Assembly (NCBI RefSeq): GCF_021129235.1
Contig: NZ_JAJOMA010000022.1
Span: 57,544 to 121,543, forward strand
From: Kineosporia mesophila
GTDB lineage: Bacteria > Actinomycetota > Actinomycetes > Actinomycetales > Kineosporiaceae
Direction: 5' to 3'
Length of the DNA: 64,000 nt
Under the pieces are notes generated by a model. That model searched no databases and was not told the DNA's origin. It worked only from the letters and a program-made list of their open reading frames with translations. Positions 1 to 8,662 of the stretch are shown here, piece by piece. A program made the position numbers and the translations under genes. The first letter of the stretch is position 1, and every line of letters begins with the position of its first letter.

Positions 1-199
1 TTCCCTTCACGTCCTGAATCTTCGCGATCACGCCGGAGCCGAGCTCGTCGACGGAGGGGGCCTCGATCCGGGCGATCACGTCATAGGGGCCCGTGACGTC
101 CTCGGCCAAGGTCACGCCCGGGATCTGAGCGATCTCGGTGACGATCGACGTCGAGCGCCCGACCTCGGTCTGGATCAAGATGTAAGCCTGCACCACCAC
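1..199 (-). CDS. Lrp/AsnC ligand-binding (RAM) domain protein, 3' end cut
   Basis: Reading the minus strand from GTG codons at 191-199 gives VVQAYILIQTEVGRS, followed by ...IAQIPGVTLAEDVTGPYDVIARIEA, the beta-alpha-beta ligand-binding (RAM) fold of Lrp/AsnC proteins. No helix-turn-helix precedes it, so this is the short stand-alone RAM type of about 80 residues common in actinobacteria. An AGGAG stretch (complement of 206-210) supports a start at 199 or 196. The frame is still open at position 1, so the last residues and stop lie outside the window. It is divergent from thiL, the usual actinobacterial arrangement. The family binds small effectors such as amino acids; the ligand here is unknown. 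Confidence 0.85.
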   Translation of the reverse strand, partial: MVVQAYILIQTEVGRSTSIVTEIAQIPGVTLAEDVTGPYDVIARIEAPSVDELGSGVIAKIQDVKG

Positions 200-332
200 G
201 TGTTTCTCCTGTCCGAACTGCCTGAGGGTCTGCAGAGGCTCCACGGTGCGGGCCGGTCTCAGACATTGGGCGGTCACGCTACCGTGTCGATCCGCAGCCG
301 CAGCAGAGGGTTGACCACATCGAGGCCGAAGG

Positions 333-1364
333 TTGGGGATCAGTTTGGGTACGGCCCGGGACGAACCAGACCGGAACGACCCTTCCATCGGTACTCTGGG
401 TGAGGATTCCCTGGTTGCCGGTGTACTCGATCGTTATCCCTCAGCGCCCTGGCTGACCGTGGGCCCGGGGGACGACGCAGCAGTTCTCGACCTGACCGGT
501 CCGCTCGCCGGGCCGGTCGTGGCGTGCACCGACACCCTGGTCGAGGGCCAGGACTTCCGCCGCGACTGGTCGACAGCCCGTGACATCGGGATCAAGGTCG
601 CGGCACAGAATTTCGCCGACGTCGCCGCGATGGGTGGCAGGCCTCACACACTTCTCGTGAGTCTGACCACTCCCGCAGATGTCCCGGCGTCGTGGGCCAA
701 CGAGATGGCGGACGGTCTGGTCGCCGAGTGCGCCCGCGCCGGTGCGGTGGTGGCCGGGGGAGATGTCTCGGCCGGGTCCGAGATCGTGGTGACCGGTACC
801 GCACTCGGCACTCTGGCGGGTCCGCGGGCGGTGCTGCGGTCACAGGCCCGGGCCGGCGACGTGGTGGCCGTCACCGAGGGTAGTGGGCGTTCGGCGGCGG
901 GCTGGGCCCTGTTGCGGGCCTTCGGTGGTGTCGCGGTCGGCGACCTGGAGCCGGCGCTGTCGGCCCTGGTGCGTGAGCATCGCGCCCCGGTGCCGCCCTA
1001 CGAGGCCGGTGTGGAGGCTGCGCTGGCCGGGGCGAACGCGATGATCGACACCAGCGACGGGCTGGTGCGCGACGCGGCCCGGATCGCCCACGCGTCCGGT
1101 GTCGTGCTCGATCTCGACCCCACCGCCCTGGCGCCCACCCCCGATCTGCTGAGCGCCGCGTCGGCGCTGGGGATTTCCGCGCAGGAGGCACAGGACTGGG
1201 TGCTCACCGGCGGTGAGGATCACGCCCTGCTGGCCTGCTTCCCGCCCTCGGCCCCGGTGCCGCCCTCCTTCCGGGCCATCGGTGTGGTGCGTGACGGCGA
1301 GCCGGGTGTGTGGGTGGACGGCAGGCCCTTCAGTGGCGAGGGCGGCTGGCGGCACTGGAGCTGA
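333..1364 (+). CDS. thiL: Thiamine-monophosphate kinase
   Basis: Phosphorylates thiamine monophosphate to thiamine diphosphate with ATP, the last step of cofactor synthesis, in the cytosol. The 343-residue frame shows the ThiL/PurM-type order: GPGDDAAV near residue 45 (Mg-ATP binding), a DTLVEGQDF strand, GIKVAAQNFADVAAMGG, MIDTSDGLVRD in the second half and LTGGEDHALLACFP near the C terminus. Length is normal. The start is uncertain: TTG at 333 is the longest option and TTG at 345 has a G-rich stretch in front; the first 20 or so residues look non-conserved. No TPP riboswitch is evident upstream, where 200-332 holds only the divergent promoter space. Confidence 0.93.
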   Translation: MGISLGTARDEPDRNDPSIGTLGEDSLVAGVLDRYPSAPWLTVGPGDDAAVLDLTGPLAGPVVACTDTLVEGQDFRRDWSTARDIGIKVAAQNFADVAAMGGRPHTLLVSLTTPADVPASWANEMADGLVAECARAGAVVAGGDVSAGSEIVVTGTALGTLAGPRAVLRSQARAGDVVAVTEGSGRSAAGWALLRAFGGVAVGDLEPALSALVREHRAPVPPYEAGVEAALAGANAMIDTSDGLVRDAARIAHASGVVLDLDPTALAPTPDLLSAASALGISAQEAQDWVLTGGEDHALLACFPPSAPVPPSFRAIGVVRDGEPGVWVDGRPFSGEGGWRHWS

Positions 1365-1531
1365 GTTCTTCTCCGACGACGGTGGCCGGACCGGATCCCG
1401 GTCCCGCCCCTCGTGCGATGTGTACACATGGCACACCTGGTACCAGGCGTACAGGTTCCGAGCGCTCCCGTGCTCCGGCCCGGTCGCGGTCGGGCCGGGA
1501 ATTTCAGATCTTCGAGGACGGAACCCCAGCC

Positions 1532-2152
1532 ATGAGCGCGCAGGATCAGACCGAGCACGACACCGAACCGGCGCAGGCCGTCAGGCCGGGCGCCGTATCC
1601 GCGGAGTGGTCCGCGCCGACGCCGCCGGATCTGATAGCGCTGAAGGAGCAGGTCTTCGACCCGCTGGGCATCGTCTGCACCGGCCTCACACCCGAGGCTG
1701 CCGCCGAGAGCGCTGAGTACGCCGCGCACAAGGTCCGCCTCGACGGGGCCCCGGTGCGACTGCGGTCGGCCCGTAAGACCCCGGAGAAGAACGGCCTGTT
1801 CGTCACCCTCTGGCTGCGCCGTCCGACCGGGACGATCCGGCCGTTCGCGGTCGGGGACAAGGTGCGCCTCTTCGTCGTCACCGCCCGCGAGGACGATCAC
1901 TTCGGGCACTTCGTCTTCCCGGCGCAGACCCTGGCCCGCCAGCGGATCCTCTCTTCCCCGGAGGCGGAGGGGAAGCGGGCGTTCCGGGTCTATCCGCCGT
2001 GGTCGGCGCCGCACAATGCGCAGGCCGCCCGCACCCGCAGCTGGCAGCGGGAGTTCTTCCTGCCCCTGGACTCGGCCACCGGGGTGGACCTGGACCGGGC
2101 CCGGCAGCTCTACGCCCCCGCCGGCCCGCCAGCAACCCCCAACCTTCCGTGA
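1532..2152 (+). CDS. MepB-like protein
   Basis: A protein of about 206 residues. The segment from about residue 30 (DLIALKEQVFDPLGI) through the RVYPPW and RTRSWQREFF strings near the C terminus matches the MepB family, first named from the staphylococcal mepRAB locus. MepB has no established biochemical function, so none is claimed. The open frame extends upstream to 1310, but the composition before the ATG at 1532 is that of noncoding DNA; a GAGGA stretch lies about 13 bases before this ATG. The first 25 residues are polar and probably disordered. The TGA stop (2150-2152) lies inside the left arm of a long inverted repeat, so the repeat overlaps the 3' end of the gene. Confidence 0.75.
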   Translation: MSAQDQTEHDTEPAQAVRPGAVSAEWSAPTPPDLIALKEQVFDPLGIVCTGLTPEAAAESAEYAAHKVRLDGAPVRLRSARKTPEKNGLFVTLWLRRPTGTIRPFAVGDKVRLFVVTAREDDHFGHFVFPAQTLARQRILSSPEAEGKRAFRVYPPWSAPHNAQAARTRSWQREFFLPLDSATGVDLDRARQLYAPAGPPATPNLP

Positions 2153-2231
2153 TCATGCAAAACCTCCCCGGCGTTCTAGAACTCACACGGCAAGAGTTCT
2201 AGAAGTCCGGGGAGGTTTTGCATGATCACGG
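2147..2231. repeat. Intergenic inverted repeat, GATCATGC family, copy 1
   Basis: Outer arms of 25 bp (2147-2171 and 2207-2231) match perfectly, reading CCGTGATCATGCAAAACC inward. After two mismatches a second paired block, TTCTAGAACTC, continues the stem and leaves a loop of about 9 nt. The element separates the convergent MepB-like gene and rpmB and contains the MepB-like stop codon. It could act as a bidirectional terminator, though there is no U-tract. Its outer and inner blocks recur at 7848-7930 and 58257-58341, so it belongs to a dispersed family. Confidence 0.9.
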
Positions 2232-2253
2232 GGAATGGTGGGGGCACAAACGA

Positions 2254-2289
2254 GAACCGCCGGGCTCCCCAGAGGGTGCCCGGCGGTTC
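2254..2289 (-). terminator. Hairpin downstream of rpmB
   Basis: GAACCGCCGGG (2254-2264) pairs perfectly with CCCGGCGGTTC (2279-2289) around a 14-nt loop, just past the rpmB stop. There is no clear U-tract, as is common for actinobacterial terminators. Confidence 0.65.
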
Positions 2290-2302
2290 CTGGAGCTGGG
2301 TA

Positions 2303-2488
2303 TCAGCGGCTGACCTTGCCGGCCTTCAGGCAGGAGGTGCAGACGTTGACGCGCTGCGGCGTGCCACCGATGGTGGTGCGGACGCGCTGGATGTTCGGGT
2401 TCCAGCGACGCTTCGTCCGGCGGTGCGAGTGAGAGACGCTGAAGCCGAAGCCCGGCCCCTTCTTGCAAACGTCGCAGTTGGCGGCCAC
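2303..2488 (-). CDS. rpmB: 50S ribosomal protein L28
   Basis: Large-subunit ribosomal protein. The sequence starts [14 protein letters not shown] and contains [19 protein letters not shown], the L28 signature. Two CxxC pairs (CDVC and CTSC) mark the zinc-binding form. The frame could begin at ATG 2494, but AGGAG directly abuts that ATG. GTG at 2488 lies 6 nt from the AGGAG and gives the family-typical MAANCDVC start and 61 residues, so 2488 is preferred. It is a single gene, divergent from the fakA-like gene, with a hairpin behind it. Confidence 0.95.
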   Translation of the reverse strand: MAANCDVCKKGPGFGFSVSHSHRRTKRRWNPNIQRVRTTIGGTPQRVNVCTSCLKAGKVSR

Positions 2489-2797
2489 GTTCATCTCCTG
2501 AGGTATCGAACTGATGCTTGGTGCGGGCGGTCATGTCGCTATTGCCCGGCGGCACTTGGGCCGCCGCGGGCAGGGCAGACCTACCACGCTCCCGAGCAGA
2601 GTAGCCGAAGCGCAGGCCCGGGCCCAAACCGGCGTCAGCGACGGCACCGGGGCCGAGATCGGCCTCCAGGTGACAGGTCCGGGCAATCGGTGTCCAATTC
2701 CGATGAACGGTGCATGAATGGCAGGTGAGCCCGGCGGGCGGATACATTCCGGCTGAAGCGGAATCTCGATCGGTGCCGACCAGTGGGAGGAGTGCGG

Positions 2798-4753
2798 GTG
2801 CTGGACGTTCTCGACCCTCCGGCCGCGCGCCGCTGGGCGCTCACTGCGCTGGGTGCGCTCGCCGACGCGCGTGAGGAGATCGACGCCCTCAACGTCTTCC
2901 CGGTGCCGGACGGCGACACCGGCACCAACATGTACCTGACCCTCGAGGCCGCCGTCGCCGCCGTGCAGGCGCTGCCGCCGCACGCCTCGGTCGCCACCGT
3001 GGCCGACGCCTTCGCCCGCGGCGCGCTGCTGGGGGCCCGGGGCAACTCCGGCGTGATCGGTGCGCAGCTGCTGCGGGGCTGGGCCCAGGTCCTGGCCGAG
3101 CACAGCGAGCTCACCGCGCAGACCGCCGTCGAGTGCTTCCGCCGGGCCGACGAGCAGGCCTGGAAGGCCGTGCACCATCCGCTCGAGGGCACGATCCTCT
3201 CGGTCAGCCGGGCCGCCGCCGAGGCCGCGCGCATCGCGGCCGGGTCCGACCTCGGTGCCGACCTGGAGACCGTGGTGAGTGCCGCCGCCGAGGCCGCCCA
3301 GCTGGCCCTGGCCCGCACCCCCGGGCAGCTGCCCGCACTGGCTGCCGCCGGGGTGGTCGACGCCGGGGGCCGCGGCCTGGTCGTCCTGCTCGACGCCCTG
3401 GCCGAAGTCGTGATGGCCGACCACACCCACCGTCAGAAGCACCGTCAGTACCGCCGCCGGCGTCGTCCGGCCAACCTGCCCGCTCTCGACTTCAGCACCT
3501 GTCACGGGCGGACGCCGGTCGCCCCGGCGACCCCGGCGATCGGAATCCCGGCCCGGGTCGGCCCCGGGGCGGTCGCCCACGAGCACGGCCGCGCCCGGGG
3601 TCACGGTCCCTCCGGCGACGGCACCCGGCGGCTGGTCGACATCCGGAACGTGCACGACCACGAGCCCGAGTGGGGTGACGGGGCCGAACTGCACGAGCTG
3701 CACGAGGTGGTCCGGCAGGGGATCGGCCCGCGGGGGACGGTCCGGTGCGCGACGGTTCCGGACGCCGCGAGCGAGTGGGGCACCGACGTCCCGGGGCCGG
3801 GCCGTAGGGCGGGCGGTGAGCTGTACGAGGTGATGTTCCTGCTCGACACCGATCCCGAGCACGGTGACGAGCGGGTGGACGACCTGCGCGGCGACCTGGG
3901 CCGGCTCGGTGACTCCCTGGTGATCGTGGGAGGCCCGGACCTCTGGCAGGTGCACGTGCACACAGCGGACGCGGGCGCGGCGGTGGAACGCGCGATCGTC
4001 GCCGGGCACCCGCACCAGATCCGGATCAGTCATCTCGGGGCGCCGGGGCGGGCGGAACAGCCTGCCCCACCTGGTCCGGAACGGCGTTCCCGCACCACCG
4101 GCCTGGTCGCCTGCGCCGCCGGTCCGGGCCTGGCCGAGCTCTTCGCGAGCACCGGGGCGGTCGTGGTGGCGGGCGGGCCGGGGCGGCGTCCGTCGACGGC
4201 CGCGATCCTGGCCGCCATTCACCGCACGCACAGCACCGAGGTGGCCGTGCTGCCCAACGACGCGGACACCCTCAGCGTCGCCCGCATCGCCGCGGCCTCG
4301 GCCCGGGCCGAGGGCGTGCGGGTGACGGTCGTGCCGACCCGGGCCCAGGTGCAGGGGCTGGCCGCGGCCGCCGTGCACGACGGGCACCGGCGGTTCGACG
4401 ACGACGTGGTGGCGATGTCCGCGTCGGCCGGCGGGGCCCGCGACGGTGCGGTGACCGTGGCCGTGCGGAATGGACTCACCAGCGCGGGGGAGTGCAGGAT
4501 CGGGGACGCGCTCGGGGTGGTCGACGGGGACTTCTCGGTGGTCGGCGCGGACCTTCCCACGGTCGCGACCGAGGTCCTGGACCGGCTGCTGGCCTCCGGC
4601 GGGGAACTGGTCACCATCGTTGTCGGTGCCGGAGGGCATGATGCCCTTGCCCGCTCGGTGGCGGCGCACGCCCGCGGTCTCGGCCGGGGCCTGGAGGTGA
4701 ACGTCGTCAACGGCGGTCAGCCCAGGTACCCGCTCCTGATCGGGGTGGAGTAG
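2798..4753 (+). CDS. DAK2 domain fatty acid kinase-like protein (FakA-like)
   Basis: The N terminus holds a DhaL/DAK2 domain with NVFPVPDGDTGTNM near residues 31-44, whose aspartates bind Mg-ATP in dihydroxyacetone and fatty-acid kinases. A variable, probably disordered stretch follows at about residues 215-290. The C-terminal half ends in VVNGGQPRYPLLIGVE, typical of FakA. In Firmicutes, FakA phosphorylates fatty acids held by FakB; whether the actinobacterial form does so is inferred only. GTG at 2798 is chosen because GGAGGA (2786-2791) lies 6 nt upstream; GTG 2783 would put this Shine-Dalgarno inside the gene. Length is about 651 residues. It lies just upstream of recG, the usual actinobacterial context. 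Confidence 0.85.
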   Translation: MLDVLDPPAARRWALTALGALADAREEIDALNVFPVPDGDTGTNMYLTLEAAVAAVQALPPHASVATVADAFARGALLGARGNSGVIGAQLLRGWAQVLAEHSELTAQTAVECFRRADEQAWKAVHHPLEGTILSVSRAAAEAARIAAGSDLGADLETVVSAAAEAAQLALARTPGQLPALAAAGVVDAGGRGLVVLLDALAEVVMADHTHRQKHRQYRRRRRPANLPALDFSTCHGRTPVAPATPAIGIPARVGPGAVAHEHGRARGHGPSGDGTRRLVDIRNVHDHEPEWGDGAELHELHEVVRQGIGPRGTVRCATVPDAASEWGTDVPGPGRRAGGELYEVMFLLDTDPEHGDERVDDLRGDLGRLGDSLVIVGGPDLWQVHVHTADAGAAVERAIVAGHPHQIRISHLGAPGRAEQPAPPGPERRSRTTGLVACAAGPGLAELFASTGAVVVAGGPGRRPSTAAILAAIHRTHSTEVAVLPNDADTLSVARIAAASARAEGVRVTVVPTRAQVQGLAAAAVHDGHRRFDDDVVAMSASAGGARDGAVTVAVRNGLTSAGECRIGDALGVVDGDFSVVGADLPTVATEVLDRLLASGGELVTIVVGAGGHDALARSVAAHARGLGRGLEVNVVNGGQPRYPLLIGVE

Positions 4754-4782
4754 ACACAGCTTCGGACAGGGGTGAGCGCTCG

Positions 4783-7059
4783 GTGGCGACAGCGGGGCCG
4801 ACGGAATCGATGCCGGAACGTCTCCGGGAACCCCTGACCAAGGTCCTCGGCAGCCGCACGGCGAACATGCTGAAGCGTGAGCTGGGCCTGGACACGGTGG
4901 GCGACCTGCTGCGGCACTACCCGCGCCGCTACATGGAGCTGGGCGAGCTCACCCCGATGGACTCGCTGCCCGAGGACGAGCCGATCAGCCTGGTCGCCGA
5001 GGTGCGCAAGGTCAGCGTGCGGGAGATGAAGACCCGCCGCAGCCGGATCATGAACGTCGAGGTCACCGACGGCCACGCCTCGCTCGACCTGACGTTCTTC
5101 AACAACGTGCACAAGCCGCAGAAAGAGCTGACCGTCGGGCGGCGGGCGCTGTTCAGCGGCAAGGTCTCGCGCTACAACAACCGCAAGCAGCTGGCCCAGC
5201 CGATGTACGAGCTGCTCGACGACGACGAGGACGGCGCGAGCGAGGAGAAGCTCCAGGAGCGGCTGAACATGCCGCTGCCGATCTACCCGGCCACCGGCAA
5301 GGCCGGTTCCAACCTGATCCGGAACTCGATCCGCCCGGTGCTCGACACCCTGCCGCCCGACCTGCCCGACGCGGTGCCGGCGAAGATCCGGATCAAGCTC
5401 GGCCTGATCGACCTGAGCTCGGCGCTGCGGCAGATCCACCGGCCCGGCGACCGCGCCCAGCTGGCGGCGGCGCAGCGGCGGCTGAAGTTCGAGGAGGCCT
5501 TCATCCTGCAGACGCTGCTGGTCTGGCGGAAGGCGACCGACCGGCAGCAGCAGGCCACCCCGCGTCCGTATGTCCCCGGTGGTTTTCTCGATGCCCTCGA
5601 CGAGCGGCTCCCGTTCCGGCTCACCGAGGGCCAGACCCAGGTCGGCGAGGAGATCGCGGCCGACCTGGCCCAGGAACACCCGATGCACCGGCTGCTCCAG
5701 GGGGAGGTGGGCTCGGGCAAGACCCTGGTGGCGCTGCGGGCGATGGCCCGGGTCGTCGACTCCGGCGGGCAGGCCGCACTGCTGGCCCCCACCGAGGTCC
5801 TGGCCACGCAGCACCACCGCTCGATCTCGGCGATGCTCGGCGACCTGGCCGCGGGCGGCATGCTCGGCGGCGACGAACGGGGCACGAAGGTCGCGCTGCT
5901 GACCGGTTCGATGAACACCGCCACCCGGCGCAAGGCGCTGCTGGAGGCGGCCTCGGGCGACGCGGGCATCGTGATCGGTACGCACGCCCTGATCCAGGAC
6001 ACGGTCCAGTTCGCCGACCTCGGCCTGGTGGTGGTGGACGAGCAGCACCGGTTCGGGGTGGAGCAGCGCGACGCGCTCCGGCAGAAGGGCGAGAACACGC
6101 CCCACCTGCTGGTCATGACCGCCACGCCGATCCCGCGCACGGTCGCGATGACGGTGTTCGGCGACCTCGAGACCTCGGTGCTCGACCAGCTCCCGGCCGG
6201 GCGCAGCGAGATCGTCACGCATGTGGTGCCGGCCCGCGACCCGCGCTGGATGAGCCGCACCTGGCAGCGGGTGGCGGAGGAGTGCCGGGCCGGGCACCAG
6301 GCCTACGTGGTCTGCGCGCGCATCGGTTCCGACGAGCCGACGCAAGACCTGCACGACCTGGAAGACCTGATCGACGAGGGCCAGCTGCACCTGGTCACCG
6401 ACGCCGAGGCGGCGAAGTTCGACCAGAAGCTCAGCGAGGACAAGCGCCCGGCCGCCGCCGCGATCGACGTGCTGGCCACCCTGCGCGAGCAGCCCGAGCT
6501 GGAGGGCCTGGTGATCGAGCTGCTGCACGGCCGGATGCCCGCCGACGAACGGGAGGAGGTGATGCGCCGCTTCGCCGCCAACGAGGTGCACGTGCTGGTG
6601 GCCACCACGGTGATCGAGGTCGGCGTGGACGTGCCGAACGCCACCGCGATGGTGATCACCGACGCCGACCGGTTCGGCGTCTCCCAGCTGCACCAGCTGC
6701 GGGGGCGTGTGGGCCGGGGCCAGGCGGCGGGCATCTGCCTGCTGCTGACCGAGGCCGGCCAGGGCCCCTCGCTCGACCGGTTGCGCGCGGTGGAGAGCAC
6801 CCGCGACGGCTTCGAGCTGGCCCGCGTCGACCTGGAGACCCGTCGTGAGGGCGACGTCCTCGGGGCCCGGCAGTCCGGCCTCAGCTCGTCACTGAAACTG
6901 TTGCGGGTGCTGCGCGACGAGAAGGTGATCGTGCAGGCGCGCGAGGTGGCCACCGAGCTTTTGGACGAGGATGTGCGGCTGCGCGCGTACCCGCACCTGG
7001 TCGACGCGTTGCGTCCGTGGGTCGGTTCCGACCGCGCGGCCTTCCTGGACAGAGGTTGA
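4783..7059 (+). CDS. recG: ATP-dependent DNA helicase RecG
   Basis: Cytosolic helicase that regresses stalled replication forks and branch-migrates Holliday junctions. The 758-residue product has an N-terminal wedge/OB domain (about residues 15-150), Walker A GEVGSGKT near residue 306, the DEQHRFG box, TATPIPRT, and the helicase C-terminal motifs VATTVIEVGVDVPNA and QLRGRVGRG. The C-terminal RecG domain is complete. GTG 4783 begins 29 bp after the fakA-like stop, and the stop precedes rsmD by 7 bp, so the three genes probably form an operon. Confidence 0.97.
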   Translation: MATAGPTESMPERLREPLTKVLGSRTANMLKRELGLDTVGDLLRHYPRRYMELGELTPMDSLPEDEPISLVAEVRKVSVREMKTRRSRIMNVEVTDGHASLDLTFFNNVHKPQKELTVGRRALFSGKVSRYNNRKQLAQPMYELLDDDEDGASEEKLQERLNMPLPIYPATGKAGSNLIRNSIRPVLDTLPPDLPDAVPAKIRIKLGLIDLSSALRQIHRPGDRAQLAAAQRRLKFEEAFILQTLLVWRKATDRQQQATPRPYVPGGFLDALDERLPFRLTEGQTQVGEEIAADLAQEHPMHRLLQGEVGSGKTLVALRAMARVVDSGGQAALLAPTEVLATQHHRSISAMLGDLAAGGMLGGDERGTKVALLTGSMNTATRRKALLEAASGDAGIVIGTHALIQDTVQFADLGLVVVDEQHRFGVEQRDALRQKGENTPHLLVMTATPIPRTVAMTVFGDLETSVLDQLPAGRSEIVTHVVPARDPRWMSRTWQRVAEECRAGHQAYVVCARIGSDEPTQDLHDLEDLIDEGQLHLVTDAEAAKFDQKLSEDKRPAAAAIDVLATLREQPELEGLVIELLHGRMPADEREEVMRRFAANEVHVLVATTVIEVGVDVPNATAMVITDADRFGVSQLHQLRGRVGRGQAAGICLLLTEAGQGPSLDRLRAVESTRDGFELARVDLETRREGDVLGARQSGLSSSLKLLRVLRDEKVIVQAREVATELLDEDVRLRAYPHLVDALRPWVGSDRAAFLDRG

Positions 7060-7066
7060 GAACTCC

Positions 7067-7645
7067 GTGACACGCATCATCGCCGGTAGTGCAGGCGGCC
7101 GTACGCTCGTGGTGCCCAGGGGCGATGCCACCCGTCCCACCAGCGACCGCACCCGGGAGGCGCTGTTCGGGTCGCTGGACGCGCGGGGCCTGATCGACGG
7201 CCTGCGGGTGCTCGACCTGTTCTGCGGCTCCGGGGCCCTGGGGCTGGAGGCGATGAGCCGGGGCGCCACCGAGGTGATCCTGGTCGACTCCGGCCGCCCG
7301 GCGGTCGACGCCGCCCGGCAGAACGTGTCCACCCTGAAGTTTCCCGGCGCCTCGGTGGTGATGTCGCCGGTCCAGAAGTTCCTGGACGGCCGGGCCTCCG
7401 CACCCGTCGGCCTGGTCTTCGCCGACCCGCCCTACCCCCTGACCGAAGACGAGCTGGAGACTCTCCTGGCCTCGCTGGCCACGAACGGCTGGCTGGCGGA
7501 GGAAGCCACGGTCGTGGTGGAGCGCAGCCGCCGCTCACCCGAGCCCCGCTGGCCCACCGGCCTGCACCGCGAGGCCCACCGCCGCTACGGCGACACCTCG
7601 GTGTGGCAGGCGGTCTGGGACCCGGACCCCGCCGCCTCCGCCTAG
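7067..7645 (+). CDS. rsmD: 16S rRNA (guanine-966-N2)-methyltransferase
   Basis: Methylates G966 of 16S rRNA using S-adenosylmethionine. The product of about 192 residues starts MTRIIAGSAGGRTL, has the SAM-binding motif DLFCGSGALGLEA near residue 47 and the catalytic FADPPYPL motif near residue 120. The frame is open upstream within recG, but GTG 7067 fits the family start. The C-terminal tail is short. Two inverted repeats of the GATCATGC family lie downstream, before coaD. Confidence 0.95.
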   Translation: MTRIIAGSAGGRTLVVPRGDATRPTSDRTREALFGSLDARGLIDGLRVLDLFCGSGALGLEAMSRGATEVILVDSGRPAVDAARQNVSTLKFPGASVVMSPVQKFLDGRASAPVGLVFADPPYPLTEDELETLLASLATNGWLAEEATVVVERSRRSPEPRWPTGLHREAHRRYGDTSVWQAVWDPDPAASA

Positions 7646-7680
7646 CCAGGGCAGCCAAGAACGTCCTCCGGCCCGCCCCT

Positions 7681-7734
7681 CCGTTCGTGATCATGCGAAC
7701 CTTCCCCGGGGAAGGTTCGCATGATCACGAACGG
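7681..7734. repeat. Perfect 54-bp palindrome, GATCATGC family, copy 2
   Basis: The sequence 7681-7707 is the exact reverse complement of 7708-7734, so the whole element is a loopless palindrome. Its arms contain CGTGATCATGCGAACCTTCCCC, close in layout to the arms of copies 1 and 3 but with AACCTTCC in place of AACCTCC. It lies 36 bp after rsmD. Confidence 0.93.
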
Positions 7735-7847
7735 GAAGGTGCTGCCCTTCGCGGGGGGAGGCCTGTTCCCGGGCGCCTTCGCTGCGCGCACCTGGGTGGG
7801 CTTCCGTCTGACGCCGGATCCCCGGAGCCGGCGACCCTTCTTTTGTT

Positions 7848-7930
7848 CGTGATCATGCAAAACCTCCCCAGCGTTCTAGATCTCCCGCCCTCACAGTTCT
7901 AGAACTCCGGGGAGGTTTTGCATGATCACG
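7848..7930. repeat. Intergenic inverted repeat, GATCATGC family, copy 3
   Basis: Outer arms of 22 bp (7848-7869 and 7909-7930) are exact complements starting CGTGATCATGCAAAACC. The interior holds GTTCTAGA on both sides, as in copy 1 (2147-2231), but pairs less well. It lies between rsmD and coaD, 117 bp from copy 2; the 113 bp between the two copies show no gene. Confidence 0.9.
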
Positions 7931-8045
7931 GAAAGGGTCTTGGTGGTTTTTGGCTGCCGACCGCTACCCGAGACCGCGAGCGCTGGGTGACAACAACGTC
8001 CTCCATCAGTGATCTACGCCCCACCCGTGGTGCGCCGCCCCCGGG

Positions 8046-8058
8046 TAGCGTCGTCCCT
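8046..8058 (+). promoter_or_regulatory. Possible -10 element of a leaderless coaD transcript
   Basis: TAGCGT at 8046-8051 ends 7 nt before the GTG start at 8059, and there is no Shine-Dalgarno sequence. This TAnnnT-to-GTG spacing is typical of leaderless actinobacterial mRNAs. No convincing -35 element was seen. Confidence 0.4.
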
Positions 8059-8580
8059 GTGATCCGTCGTTGCGTGTGCCCCGGTAGTTTCGACCCGGTG
8101 ACCAACGGTCACCTCGACGTGATCCGGCGGGCGGCGCTGCTGTTCGACGAGGTGGTCGTGGCGGTGGCGGGTAATCCGGCCAAGAAGTCGATGTTCCGGC
8201 TGGCCGAGCGGGTGGAGCTGATCGAGCAGAGCCTCACCGATGTGCCGAGTGTGACGGTCGAGACGGTGGAGGGCGGGCTGCTCGTCGATTTCTGCCGCCG
8301 GGTGGGGGCCGTGGCCGTGGTGAAGGGGCTGCGGGGTGGAACGGATTTTGCCTACGAACTGCCGATGGCCCTGATGAATCGCCATCTGAGCGGGGTAGAA
8401 ACCGTGTTTTTGCCAGGAGAGCCACGGTTCGAGCACGTTTCGAGTAGTTTGATCAAAGAGGTTGCGGCACATGGTGGTGACGTGTCCGGACTTGTCCCGG
8501 ACCATGTCCTGGCGCGCCTCCTGGAACGAGTCGGGCGGGTTGGTCAGACTGAAAACGGTCAGCCCGATGCGGCCGGTTAA
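8059..8580 (+). CDS. coaD: Phosphopantetheine adenylyltransferase
   Basis: Transfers AMP from ATP to 4'-phosphopantetheine, the penultimate step of coenzyme A synthesis. The product of about 173 residues starts MIRRCVCPGSFDPVTNGHLDVI, containing the TxGH nucleotidyltransferase motif, and has VSSSLIKEVAAHGGD near residue 127, the second conserved CoaD block. The frame opens earlier at 7918, inside an inverted repeat, but homology begins at GTG 8059. The start appears leaderless. Length is normal for the family, with about 10 extra residues at the C terminus. Confidence 0.96.
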   Translation: MIRRCVCPGSFDPVTNGHLDVIRRAALLFDEVVVAVAGNPAKKSMFRLAERVELIEQSLTDVPSVTVETVEGGLLVDFCRRVGAVAVVKGLRGGTDFAYELPMALMNRHLSGVETVFLPGEPRFEHVSSSLIKEVAAHGGDVSGLVPDHVLARLLERVGRVGQTENGQPDAAG

Positions 8581-8589
8581 GAGCTCTCC

Positions 8590-8605
8590 GTAACGTATTA
8601 GTTAC
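8590..8605. promoter_or_regulatory. Short inverted repeat GTAAC-N6-GTTAC upstream of the 8663 gene
   Basis: GTAAC (8590-8594) and GTTAC (8601-8605) are exact complements with a 6-bp AT-rich centre, 58 bp before the downstream start. It could be an operator or part of a promoter; nothing more can be said from sequence. Confidence 0.25.
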
Positions 8606-8662
8606 TCTGGGTTGTTTTCCACTTCCCCTCGCATCGGACCGAAGCGTGGAGGGAGGTCCCCG

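Noticed and set aside
200..332. TPP riboswitch sought upstream of thiL
   Set aside because: No CUGAGA- or ACCUGA-like elements in the required order were seen.
2531..4669. 712-codon open frame on the minus strand opposite the fakA-like gene
   Set aside because: It is an antisense shadow caused by high GC at third positions; it has no domain, no Shine-Dalgarno and His/Arg/Gly-rich composition, while the plus strand encodes a clear DAK2 protein.
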